DNA of 64,000 bases from Vespula vulgaris. Its lineage: Eukaryota; Arthropoda; Insecta; Hymenoptera; Vespidae. The stretch covers positions 4,424,814 through 4,488,813 of the forward strand of contig NC_066602.1 of NCBI RefSeq assembly GCF_905475345.1, given 5' to 3'. Made by a program: the position numbers and the translations under genes. Below are positions 11,290 to 23,308 of this stretch, one piece after another (within the stretch, counting starts at the first letter, position 1; every line of letters begins with the position of its first letter). The notes beneath the pieces are model-generated. The model was given only the letters and a program-made list of their open reading frames with translations, did no database searches and had not been told where the DNA came from.

Positions 11290-13403
11290 TTAGAAAGTAG
11301 GTGAATTTAATATAAATAATCTTTCTTCTTCTTTTTTTATCCACTTCAATAGTTTACTCACTGCGTCAATTGCATCAGGTTTTGTAACCAGAGGCTCGAA
11401 TGTTACATAAATTTCAAAACCTGAAGTTACCTGAAATTAATTTCATTTTTATAGATTAATATTAAAAATGACTTATATCGTCTCTTCAGGTCTAATTCGG
11501 CTTACCCAAGCTAACATAGTTTCTTTATCCAATTGTTGAAAGATTAATTTTAATGGTCGATTAGGAGAATGTAATCTGTGATGTAAACATTGATACTGTC
11601 CAAGTAATCTGAAATATCGGTTATATATAAATCAATAATACGGTTCTTTAAATTTTTAATACTTAATTTACAGTTTTGATTTTTTTCTCACCGTTCTATT
11701 TCTTCATCAGTGGTATAAGGCGGTTGAAGACCAGGACTCCAAAATTGCGCCGTGCTTTTACATTTGTATAGAACATGCCGCATTTCAGGTAGGCCAATAT
11801 CCGCAGTCGTGATTGGTGTTTTATTCATAGATTCATTTATCGCTTCTAAACAGTTTGTTCTTCTTAGTTTCTCCACTATTTTCTAATAAAGATTTTTAAT
11901 TATAGTTATGTTATTATTATTTTGAAATAAAATTCATTTAAAAATGTTGCATTCTTACTTGTTTAGCTTCCGAAAGTACAAAGAATACATGTCTATCCAC
12001 AGTAAGTAATAATAAGCACGCTTGACAATCTTCTGCCAGATATGAAACATGACCATGCATATAACCATTGGCATCAAATTTTGGCAAACATATTGGTGTC
12101 CATATTTCGAAAGTCTTAAGGGACTCCGAACTATCGACCAAGTTTTGTATTAAATGCAAATCCACTGGATGTAAAAAGAATTTATTCATTCTAACTAATG
12201 TGACTAACTGATTATTAGCCAAAAGTATTGCAAAGACCAAATTCTGAAAAACTTATTTATAGTTAGATCATGTCTCAATTTTAAAATAAGAGAGAAAAAT
12301 ATATATTTCATATAATTTAAATAAGACAATAATGATTATACCTTTATTTTCCCACAGGTTTGTATAATAGTTTGCGTTATAGAGGCCCTCATTGAGGGAA
12401 GTAAAGGCAAACATTTAATAGCTCCTAGAAAAAAAGCAGGTTCTCTATCCATAAAATTCAATAAGTGATCTATCAGTCTTTCACTGCCGCTTAATAATCT
12501 TCGTAAATCAAAGTTCCTTCGTAGATCATATACTCGCGTTAATTGAGATTGTGTTAAAACGGAGACTATCTGATTATATACATACCTATAAAAAATTTTT
12601 TTATATAAAAAAGTATATAACAAAAAAATTTAAGAGAAAATTTTATTGAGAATGTGTATATATTTATATATGGATAATATAATAACTAAAAAAAATAAAA
12701 CTACGTACGTTAGCTGTAAAGTAAGTTGAGGTACACTTTCCAAAGTTTTGGAAACTGCGACTAATATTAATGGTCCTTTAACGAAGAAGACAAAATTAGT
12801 ATCTCCAGCATGTACAGATCTAATCATATCACTGCCAGCTTGGACAAAGGATACTAGAGCTTGCATAACGCCCATTAGCGTGACTAGTTTGTCCTCTGAA
12901 CTATATCGAGAATATATAGGTTTTCCTGCTTGACTTAAAATAAATACGTGTTTCCTTTGGGCCAACCAGATTTTACAACGTAATGGATCGGCATCTAAAC
13001 TACTTTGACCTAAACGATGAGCAATGTCGTCCTGAGAGGAGATGTAATATTAATAAAAATAAAAAAAAAAAGAAAGAAAGGAAGGAGTTATCGCATCTAA
13101 ATCTCAGCAAAGTATATCATAACTGACCATATCAGATTCATCTAAAGATTCATCTTTTTTTAAATCGTGAGGACTTTTAGTCGTAGGCGTTATAGGAATG
13201 TCTTGTACGTCATCTTGAATTTCAGATATAGTACTTGTTGTACTTTCCTTCATTTGTCTATCGTCGATACTGCTACTCATTTCTTGTTCGTATTCCTCAA
13301 AGCTATCTGTTGTTACGAGCATCGTTTCAGCGGACGCACCCGGCTCTATGCCAGGTTCCGCTATACCATCGTCGATGGTAACACCAGATTCTTTTGTGGC
13401 CAT
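11290..13403 (-). CDS. Mon1: Vacuolar fusion protein MON1
   Basis: Seven exons on the minus strand: 13128-13403, 12709-13031, 12342-12585, 11959-12243, 11692-11882, 11506-11608 and 11290-11430, all GT-AG with matching phases, giving 520 residues. The first ~95 residues are acidic and probably disordered. The three-longin body follows, with strongly conserved blocks such as QRKHVFILSQAGKPIYSRY, FDLRRLLSGSERLIDHLL and the C-terminal WIKKEEERLFIL. MON1 pairs with CCZ1 (and Bulli/C18orf8 in animals) as the guanine-nucleotide exchange factor for Rab7, driving early-to-late endosome conversion and autophagosome-lysosome fusion. Start chosen at the only upstream in-frame ATG before the acidic region. 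Human MON1A is slightly longer at the N-terminus. Nothing suggests a pseudogene. Confidence 0.95.
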
Positions 13404-14015
13404 TTTTCACGGACGAATAGCCCTGAACACAACCACGATTTCCCACTATTATAAGATTTATATTTTCGACGTACATTTAATGACGGCCCATTAAATGAAT
13501 TAAACTACAATTATGTACAAGAAGGCGCCATCATACTCTTCGTCTGCCTGCTTGCATTAATCTACCTCAAGTTTCTTTCGATAGAGGCAGCATGATACAT
13601 ACATTTTTTCAGGTTTACTAAATCTTATAAAACATATATTTTTAAAAAACAAAATATTATTTAGACTTTATTTTGAAAACTTTTATATTGATACTAATGC
13701 ATACTTAAATGTCTATACAAGTAAACAGAATATATCGAATTTATAACCTCTATAATATTATGGGATTGATTAAAAAATATTAATTCTTTTTATAAGTTAT
13801 TATATATTTTCTTTTCTTTTAATTTATTGTAAGATAAATTGTGGGCAAATTTTATTTGATCATTTGAATGCTCGTAAACCGGATGAGTATGATTTTTCAT
13901 TTTATAATTGTATTTTTGACTAACATAGTAGCTCGAGACGCGATACGATTGCTCCACAGTAGATTCACTTCCTTTCACGTAGTTCTTGTCCAAGATAGTA
14001 CACGTGCTTGACAAA
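13404..14015. promoter_or_regulatory. Bidirectional promoter region between Mon1 (-) and RpS16 (+)
   Basis: Start codons of Mon1 and RpS16 lie 612 bp apart in divergent orientation. The sequence just before the RpS16 ATG (pyrimidine-rich CTTTCACGTAGTTCTTGTCC) could include a TOP-like transcription start, as is usual for ribosomal protein genes. No TATA box was seen. The short AT-rich open frames inside are not credible genes. Confidence 0.5.
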
Positions 14016-14972
14016 ATGCAGAAGGTGAATTATAGTTTCTTGATAAATTTATTCAGTAATATTTATTTCAGTTTTAATAAAAATAATACAGATATATATT
14101 ACGTATTTTTTACTTTTTTATATAGAAACAAAAGGAACCGATTCATTCCGTGCAAGTTTTCGGACGCAAGGTAAACGCCACGATTTGTTATTAAACGCCC
14201 TATGAGGCTCGTTCGCTTTGTAAACTATTATTAATATATATATATTTTTTATTTATAGAAAAGTGCAACTGCAGTTGCTTATTGCAAACGAGGCCGTGGA
14301 AATCTTCGCGTTAATGGAAGACCATTGGAATTGGTTGAACCTCGCGTATTGCAATACAAATTGCAAGAACCTATTTTGCTCCTTGGAAAGGTGATAAACA
14401 AGTTTGATACTTGTCCATATTAATAATCAATTAATATTAGATTTATCTGAATGCTGATTATACTCAATGATGTTTAATTATTCCGAATATGAATAATCGT
14501 GATATATAATTCAAGGATTCTGAGACTATTGCAAAGTGATACTTCTATATGAATTATTTTTGCAGTTGCATTAATGAATATCATAACCTTTTAGGAGAAA
14601 TTTGCTGGTGTTGACATCAGAGTAAGAGTAAATGGAGGTGGTCACGTAGCACAGGTTTATGCCATTCGTCAAGCTATCTCCAAAGCTCTTGTAGCTTATT
14701 ATCAAAAATGTAAGTAAAGTATACACTAATGCATACTATATGCATTTATGTATTTATTAGTTATATATGTATTTTATTTATCCATACGTATGTTATTCTA
14801 CTACATTCAGAAAAATTGTATTGCAGATGTCGATGAGGCAAGTAAGAAGGATATAAAAGATATTCTTATTCAATATGACCGTACTCTTCTGGTCGCAGAT
14901 CCAAGAAGATGTGAGCCAAAAAAGTTTGGTGGTCCGGGAGCAAGAGCACGGTACCAAAAGTCGTACCGTTAA
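14016..14972 (+). CDS. RpS16: 40S ribosomal protein S16 (uS9)
   Basis: Five exons: 14016-14024, 14126-14170, 14259-14390, 14595-14709 and 14827-14972. They translate to 148 residues, the normal insect length. The first coding exon holds only ATG CAG AAG, and the second 15 codons, so both are too short to stand out as open frames. Sequence is almost invariant for the family: HSVQVFGRKKSATAVAYCKR, NGGGHVAQVYAIRQAISKAL and the C-terminus GGPGARARYQKSYR, whose extended tail reaches the ribosomal P site. The protein is an essential component of the small subunit head in the cytosol. A poly(A) signal candidate, AATAAA, lies at 15006. Intron 3 was checked for a hosted snoRNA without a convincing result. 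Confidence 0.98.
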
Positions 14973-16185
14973 TGTTTATCATATTATATAATATTTATAC
15001 CATTGAATAAAAAAAAAAGAAAATCTCGCTGCACAGATGTGATTATAAATGGACGACGTGTAATCTTTTGTTTTACAAACTTTCTCTAGGTTAAACAAAA
15101 AAGAAAATGATTTAGGTCCAGCGTAGATCAAGAAATAAAAATATATTCCTTTTTTTTAAATTTCTTGTAAATCGTATTCTACGAAGAATGATATTCGTTT
15201 TTACATAAATTTGACTTCTCCTGAACGAATTTTCTATAAAAAAAATTTATAAAATTACATTAAAATATCAAGTTTTTTTCCATACGGCGTCATAGTAGTA
15301 TATATTTTTTGACGATAAAGATGCTACAACTACTACTCTTAATTTTCCATATTTCATTAAAAATTTAGAACATTAGTGTCTCTAAAAAAAAGTTATATAT
15401 GTATATATTTAAAAAAATATATATATAATTTTATAAAAATAGCATTAGCTAATATATTAATTTAATAGATTGCTCAGTCGGCAAGCATAACTAACAAGAG
15501 ACACTAGCGAAGTCTAGCGACACCGAGGCCGTATTAAGGACACTTATTCTTGTACAAGAGTTTGAATCTTGGTAGAATTACATACAAAGATACGAACGAA
15601 GTAATTGCACTGTCGTGAGAGATAGAGTTAGGGGTTGAGTTGTCGAAAGAAACCTGACGTGTCGCTCTCATTGTAGCTAATTGATCGACTAATTAAGAGC
15701 TGGTAGAAAAGAAAAATCGCCGACTATGCGGCCATTGTAAATTTTTCAATGCTCTAATCTTTTGAGAGAAGGTGAGTTAAAAAGATAAATAACAGTCAAT
15801 TGCGTAAATTTATTTATAGATATTGAGCTTTAGCAATATACGTTCACATCGAAATAGTTTGGAAGAGTCCAGTTGTTAGAGAGACGTCACAACAAAAGAT
15901 AAACACAAGTTTTATCTTACTTTTTTTTAATGAGAATCCAAAAAATATACACCTTTAATCTGAAGATAATATTTTGTTTTATTTAGTTGTTTTTTATCGA
16001 TCGAAGAAACGGATGAAAGGTCAAGTTATTTTGAATGTATCTTTACCATCTTAAAGTATGTGAAATTTCATTCATGAATTACATTTTATCGTTGTGTTTC
16101 TTCGTTCAAATGAATATGTTTAGAGCTTTAATTTATATATATATATGTATGATTATAACTAAGAATCTTTTTATAGATTACAGTA
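14973..16185 (+). other. Intergenic region with Mvb12 5' leader exon
   Basis: The first part is the RpS16 3' UTR. From about 15480 the sequence becomes less AT-rich and ends in GAGAAG followed by GTGAGT (donor after 15771). This is a plausible noncoding first exon of Mvb12. An acceptor TTTTTATAG lies before 16177, nine bases upstream of the Mvb12 ATG. The transcription start was not located exactly and no TATA box is obvious. Confidence 0.5.
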
Positions 16186-17571
16186 ATGTCAAAGAAAAGT
16201 AGTAGTAAAATGTTAGTTCATCAATTATCTACCGTTCTGCCAGATGATAGACCCATCACTTCCATTAGTATTATTGAGGATATAGAGAAATGTCCACCAA
16301 ATTTTACAGTTGTAAGTTTTATATAGGATATTAAATAACATTATTTTTAGATTATATTTATTTTATTTTTATATGTTTGTTTGCAAAGGTATCTAGAACG
16401 TATGATCAGGATACCGATGCCGATTTATGGAGAGAAACCGGATTATTTATCAAGAAGAAAGGTAGATACATATGCTTTTCAAAGACAGACGGCTTACCTC
16501 ATTGCATTGTGGAAGATATCACTATCATCAATGAACGAGAAATGCCTCCAGAAGGATATAGCGTTATTTCGCATACCATAGATTCGAGTGAGCATATTTT
16601 TCTAATATATTGAAATAAATTTTTAGATTTAAAAATGTGTGATTTTTCATAATATAATGTAATACTAAATTCTGCAGTGCAGAAGGCATGGAGGAAAAAA
16701 CAATTATGTTATAAAATTAAAAACAAGAATTTGTGTTCTAAAGCTGTGACAGATATAATTATATGTAGTAGAATTGTACATAAGGCATCGAAGATGGCAC
16801 CAAATGGTTTCGCTGCAGCTGGGTGTGTTATTTTTAATTTTGTTAACTATTCAAGTTTCTACATGCATGATTACGTTAATAATAAAAAATATTCTTAATA
16901 TAATTTTCTTTTAATAAAATAGTATAATAAATGGGGTATGCGTTTGTTATAAAACTGTGGATATAACAATTGGACCACCAAATTCTCAATCATATATTAA
17001 CATAGAGTAAGTGAAAATTAGTTAGAAATATAACATATTTTGATATTTCTACTGATTTCCTATTTTCTTACCTCAGTAAATTTTTAATGCAAAATGCTTC
17101 TCCAAATCCTTCCAACGGAACGCCTCACCGAGTACCACCCGAGAGGCCACCTAAACCGAAGTTTTCTCCCAAACCAAATAATGGTATTTATTTTCAAATT
17201 GGGCCAGCCAGCATTGGAAAGGATACAGACGAATCTAATGATAGGGATTACGAAATGTTAAGTCTTAGTGCGAGGTTGAGGCCTACGAGACCTGCACCTC
17301 AACCTCCTACTACTTCGATTATTGGTTCCATTCCAGTTTATGGTACACTGCCAGGTTCTTCCGATTTAGATGGAGTTCCATTCATTCTCAATCCTCGTCT
17401 TAATAATCATTCTGATTCTGCCAGTGTAAGTGAAAAGTTATTGTTAAAGAATAGAATTTTTATTTACAAAATTTATACGTAATCAATCGTAATGTGTCTT
17501 CTCTTTTTAGTATATATTTCCTACAATCAAAATTTGGACGCAGAAAGATTTGGATAAAGAGGTATATCTAT

Positions 17572-17610
<39 letters not shown>

Positions 17611-17715
17611 CTTATTCTTTCTGTTTAAAAGGAACGAACCTCAGCAATGATAATTGTGTATTAAAATGTTTTATTTCAGTTTTGCTACGATTTTCGTGCG
17701 GAAAGAGAAACTTGA
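16186..17715 (+). CDS. Mvb12: ESCRT-I subunit MVB12
   Basis: Seven exons: 16186-16311, 16389-16587, 16678-16822, 16923-17006, 17077-17425, 17511-17561 and 17680-17715, giving 329 residues. The N-terminal MABP domain (about residues 15-155) carries DADLWRETGLFIKKKGRYIC and GYSVISHTIDS, as in vertebrate MVB12A/B. A proline-rich linker (RVPPERPPKPKF) follows. The C-terminus has the UMA motif with LDGVPFILNP, then TIKIW and a short acidic-basic end. MVB12 stabilises ESCRT-I with TSG101, VPS28 and VPS37 and helps sort ubiquitinated cargo into multivesicular bodies; the MABP domain binds acidic membranes. The last two exons are only 51 and 36 bp and were placed by phase and by similarity to the human C-terminus. 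A poly(A) signal candidate is at 18187. Confidence 0.92.
17568..17614 (+). repeat. (TTTA)n tetranucleotide array
   Basis: About eleven copies of TTTA lie in the last intron of Mvb12, immediately after the donor of the 51 bp exon. Confidence 0.93.
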
Positions 17716-18023
17716 AAATACTAATATGACAAATTATTTGTATGATAAAATCATGCATTTCATTTGTTGTCTATTCATCCGTACTGACTATATAGTACTA
17801 GCCGAGTGTAATAGAGTGCCTGAATGAGTGATTTATACTAATTTCCAACCAAGGGATATCAGTTTATGCATTCTCTATGGTAAGGTGTATGAATTAAACG
17901 CTACACACACTTTTCTCAAATACATCTTCTTCCAATGCCCATATTTAGATTTTGATACCAGTGACAATTAGTGTTGTATTTTTATAGAATTGTGTTGTAT
18001 TTTTATAGATATTAGAAAGTGTA

Positions 18024-18088
<65 letters not shown>

Positions 18089-18689
18089 AATAACTGTATC
18101 ATACGTTTTAATTGTTTAGAGAAGTATTATAGAATATTTAAAGTTGTATTCGGTATATTCCTATGTCATAATCAAATGTGAAATTCAATAAAAATAAATT
18201 CATTTTTAATTTTACAAACAATTTATAGTTACAGCTTCCTAGCAATGTATTTAAAAGTAAAGGAATCTCAACTGAATTACAAACAAGTTCTCTTAATATA
18301 ATCAAACAGTTACGCAATCATCCAAAATCAAATTAATAATCATATATTGTATAATGTTATCACAAACTCGTGGTGTTTATCTAAATGCTGATCGATGGAA
18401 AACAAGATAATAATTGTAATTAGTTTCAACTTAGCTTTATTCAGGAACGTATCAAGACAAAATGGAAGATGATGATTTCATTCTACAGATAATATTTTTC
18501 ATTAATACCAATAACCAAAATATTATATACTTACATAGACTGGCGAGTTATTTTATTTACAAACATATATGAATGATATCATAAACGTTATCGTTAAAAT
18601 AACGCAATCTTGGAAAATAGTCGACAACAATAGGGAATAGAAAAATCCCATGCAAGATAGAGGAATTCCTTGGTAAGACTTACGTTAAT
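17716..18689. other. Mvb12 3' UTR and intergenic spacer
   Basis: Contains the Mvb12 3' UTR with AATAAA at 18187-18192 and an (AT)n/(AC)n tract at about 18028-18090. The rest, up to the pinocchio promoter, is AT-rich without recognised features. Confidence 0.6.
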
Positions 18690-18699
18690 GCGCATGCGC
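18690..18699 (+). promoter_or_regulatory. NRF1/ewg-type palindrome in the distal pinocchio promoter
   Basis: GCGCATGCGC is a perfect match to the NRF1 (insect erect wing) palindrome. It lies about 110 bp upstream of a good splice donor (CAG before GTAATT, exon end 18808), which suggests a noncoding first exon at about 18740-18808 on the plus strand. That leader would feed the exon beginning at 19469. Confidence 0.5.
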
Positions 18700-19519
18700 G
18701 GGAATCATCTTTGACTATTCGAGAATTCGCGCCGAACACCATTACTACGCAGTTCGTCGAGAAGTGCAGTGTTTCTTTCAAGGAGTCAATGTTTTGTACG
18801 AATGACAGGTAATTATTTCATTATTTATTTTTTTTTCTGATTTTTAGATCGAATGAAAGTATCATAATTATATATAATGAAATAATATAAGTTATATATA
18901 ATAAAGAAAAAAAATATGTATATATGATGTTTATATATATATATATATATGTCATAATGAATGAATATTTTAATGTATATATATATATTATAATGAATGC
19001 ATATATAATATAATGAATATGTTTTTAGCATATTTTTTTATGAAAACATTAAAATACAAAAAATGTAAAAACTGCTGAATTCGTTTTTTAAGTTTTTCAT
19101 TATTCATGTAAAGTTTTTTTTTAATACGATTATTATAAATTTTGTAAAGAAATTTGAGAAAATATAATAAATCGATATCTTAAATAATACGGATGAATTC
19201 TCACGAAAGTATGGTTGTGTTGGTCTTGAATAATAAAATGCAAACTTCCGTATCATTAAGCAGCACGGCCTCGAATTATTATTCATCATATATATAACTA
19301 CATGTAAATGAAGCGACTTTATGCAAAAAAAAACTTTATGCAATGTCAGGATTGAAGGAAAAAAAAATAAAATCTAAAAAATTTCATCGTCTCATCTCGA
19401 AGTTCAATAAACTCATAAAAATGAAGGTAATTATATACAAATTTTGTTTTTCTTTTTATTTTTATTAGGACAACTTGAGACAAGAGAAACAGCATCGAAT
19501 TGAAGAAAATTGAAGAAAA

Positions 19520-21101
19520 ATGGAAGGAACAATGACTGAATTCGAAGAGAACGTGTCCTTCGATGCCGACGACCCGGACTTTGCTCCTAAGGTTACACAT
19601 ATCGTGGTTGCACAGACCGTCTTTCGTAGCATGCATTTTACCGACATTACCTTCGGAGTCGACAAACGTGAGTATAATATATTTCACGTGTTCCATCATG
19701 AATACTATAGTGAATGAATACTGTGTTGGAACTTTCTAAAAATTTCCTTGAAATTTTAACTTGCCGAGCACGATTTATCCTTATCGATCATGTTGTTACA
19801 ATTCTTACTAACATAATTCATAATTTCTTTTTTTTATGGCAACGAGAGATTCTATTTTACCGATCGATTTTTGTTCTTTTTTTTCCTTTTTTTTTAAATG
19901 ATTACTTCCCCTGTGGATCGGGGATAGAATATATCCACAGTATCCCCTGCTTGTCGTAAAAAGCGACTAATGGAGGTTGAGTGTTGGGCTGACAACCCAA
20001 TCTCGCAAAAATCCACTTATTACGAAAACTTCAAAAAGAAAAGTCGGACTGAGTCACTGGTGCAAACTCCTGAAGGAGAGTGAGGTCCATTATGGGCTGT
20101 AGTAGCAATGCATGGAAGAATGATAGAATAATAATACTAATGTATATCTTTTTTCTATTTCTTCTTTAAAGGATCAAATTCTTTCGTTCGCATTTTTCTA
20201 TACAAGAACTCGATACGGATAAGTTAGAACGGAGACGAAATCTAAATAGTGCAGATACATATATATAAAGTTTAGATTGCATATATATGTATACGCAACA
20301 CATACAGCTCATAATTTTCTACAGATATACTTTTAGAAAAAAGTCCTATCAAGTTATCGACTTGTTAACTAATATTTTATCGAGAGATAAAATCTCCCGT
20401 TATCATGAATTAATGATAGTAAGATTGAAATTATAAAACTTAGAATTTTTACGAATATAAATAAGTAGAACAATTTTTTTATCAATGGTGTAGTTTCAAT
20501 GGTCAACGCTAGATGGCAATATATGAATAGTTCATCAGAATAGGTCGATCAGTAAAAAGTTGTTAACCCTGAAATTTCTATTAATATATTACCCAAAATA
20601 TTTTGATAGATAACGGTATATTCGAACTATTTGTATAAATAAATATTTGAGCTATTTATTAAAATATAAGAAAAAGTATTCTTTAAGATAAGAATATTTT
20701 TCATCAGCTTTGATGTCATCATCAAGAAAAGATAAGAAAGCAAAAGAGAATAAATGTAATTTTCCGCTGATACAGGTCGGAAAGTTTATCGAAGACCCCC
20801 CACATATGTATGTTACTTAATTTATAACATTCTTATTTGATGGCTTTTGTTGCTTATGTCATGATAGATTTCGAGATAATATTTTTTGTTCTTTTTCCTT
20901 ATTAAACAGAGAAAGTAGTACAATCGTTAGGATCTCGATAAAACGAGGCTTCTTTTCTCTGCTTTTGTTTTTTGTTGATAAACGTGTCTCTTGTATCGTA
21001 TTCAGCGATTATATATCAATTTTTTTGTCGTCGACTACTTCGAAGTAACATGTTCAGTTTATATATGATAACTATATTATCGATAGAGAATGAGAGAGAG
21101 G

Positions 21102-21154
<53 letters not shown>

Positions 21155-23275
21155 CTTGGATTTCTTTGTGTTTTGTTTTCTTTTTCTTTTAATTTAAAAT
21201 TCGAGACAACTTGTCTAGCGGTCATTCAAGGAAATCCAAGTTCTATTTCGATCTCGTTGTCGTTCGTGTCTACCACGTTGCAATATTCTAGACACACGCG
21301 CAAAAGGGGACAGGCAATTTCCTTAAACGAAGGAAGTGAACGATAGCCTAACCTTCTCACCATCAGGGGTCACAACCTGAATGGAACGTTACGAGCTTTG
21401 AAACATGCGATCACACGGTCGACACGTGCAAGCTCTTTGACCTCTTCAAACACGATCGATTTCGCTTTAATACGTACACGCACACGCACGCACGCACACA
21501 CACACACCATGACATACGCATGATCAACAACAATATTTGATTGTCGAACTTTCTCGAATCTAGTTGTAAGATTCCTTTAATTAAATCACTTTGTCAAATT
21601 ATTTTTCTTATTAATTTCGATAAAAACGTAATATAAATTTTTACTAAATTACTAAAATGTGGTGATAGTAGTAATAGAAGTAGTAGTAGTGTTTAGTGTA
21701 ATAGTGTCTGGTAGTATAGTGATAGTATAGTGATGTGATGTGGTAGTGGTAATAATAATAAATATAATAATAATAATAATAACAACAACAACAATAATAA
21801 TAAAATCTTTCTTAAATTATTGTAATTTCGATTAAGACAAGAAATATAAAATACGTTCTATAATCTCGTTAGAAAAGCTCAAGTTATTAGAAAAGTCATT
21901 AAGTATGAACCTTAACCTATCGGTTTTCTTTCTTTTCGAATTACCTTTTACGGAAGTTGGTTAAAGTAGGCGGGAGAAAAAAAGAAGCATTCAATGTTAA
22001 GCATCGTTGCTGGACTTTGATAGAATTATTAATAAATTTTCAATCAGACGAGAGAGGAAAATTCTTCTCGTATCATGAGTAATAGAAGGAATCTTTTTAA
22101 AGGTCAAGCTCTGACCTCTAAAGGGGAGTAATTATAGGTTAGAATGTATCTCCTGAGAGACGAATCCTTTCTATTTCCAAGTGATTTTGACAAAATTGAT
22201 AAATTCTTTTATTCCTCAGAATTTTCTTAACAATTGATTCGTCATTCATGCATTAATATTGATCTGCATCGCTCAGTATTATTTGTAAACAAATGAGAGC
22301 AGTCCAACGACACTAGCGAGTCACGTGGTAATAGTATGTCTCTATCTTTGTCTGTCTGTCCCTCTTTTTTCTTTTTCTTTCTCTCTCTCTTTCTTTGTGT
22401 TATCTCTCTCTGTCTATCTTACACATACACGCAGTTTCGTTCGTCTTTGTATATCAACCGTTTCTTATCGGTATTCATTAGTCCAATAAACTTTAATCAA
22501 GTTGCTCGGCTACGAGAAGAGGAAAAAGGTTTCAAGGTCTCGGCTTATTGGCGCTTAGCTGATCGTACGACGACTTTGCTAACTACGCGACAGAAATATT
22601 CTGACGTAACAACGATCTATGACTTTGCTCGAAGGATATTCCTAACGATTCTTCGTATAATCGCGGAAATCAAATTCTTTTTATATTTTTGTCTTTCTTC
22701 TTTTTCTCTTTTTTATGAAATTTGGAGATTACAAAAGCATATTTTCAAGAAGTGAACGAGGAAAAACGTCGATTGAGAAACAAAATCTATCACGTGAGCG
22801 TTAAACTAATCTATGCAGATTACTTAAAACTAAGTGGAATTTTATCAAATCATACATATGTATATATTATTTGTTATCATATGTATATATTAAGTTCAAA
22901 CATATTATAGGAAAGTTTGTTAAAAAAATAATGAAGCTAAGTATTTTTATTTTTGTATTTTAACTCATTAATATTTTCTTTGTAAATTACGAAATATGAA
23001 ATAAATTATACAAAAAAAAAAAAATAATAATAATAATTAGTTCAAACATTTGTACTTTGTACTTTAATTTATGAATATATTTATATTAAATTTCATGCAA
23101 AATTTATTAATTATAATTAATAAAAGGAAAGTCTTTTATTTCTCGAAAGAAATATTTTGGTTTTGTACTTCAAGTCCTGAGATATATTGATACTAAATTC
23201 TTTTCCATATGAACAAACATAGAAATGGAACTTTCCCTTTCTAAAAAAAATTCTTTCCAAGTTAAAAGTGAATAA

Positions 23276-23308
<33 letters not shown>

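Noticed and set aside
14391..14594. Possible box C/D snoRNA in RpS16 intron 3 (ATGATGT and CTGA about 55 nt apart)
   Set aside because: No convincing terminal stem or rRNA-complementary guide next to the D box.
22336..22910. Plus-strand frames of 139 and 62 codons in the pinocchio intron
   Set aside because: They start in CT-rich sequence, show no family motif, and lack codon bias compared with real exons here.
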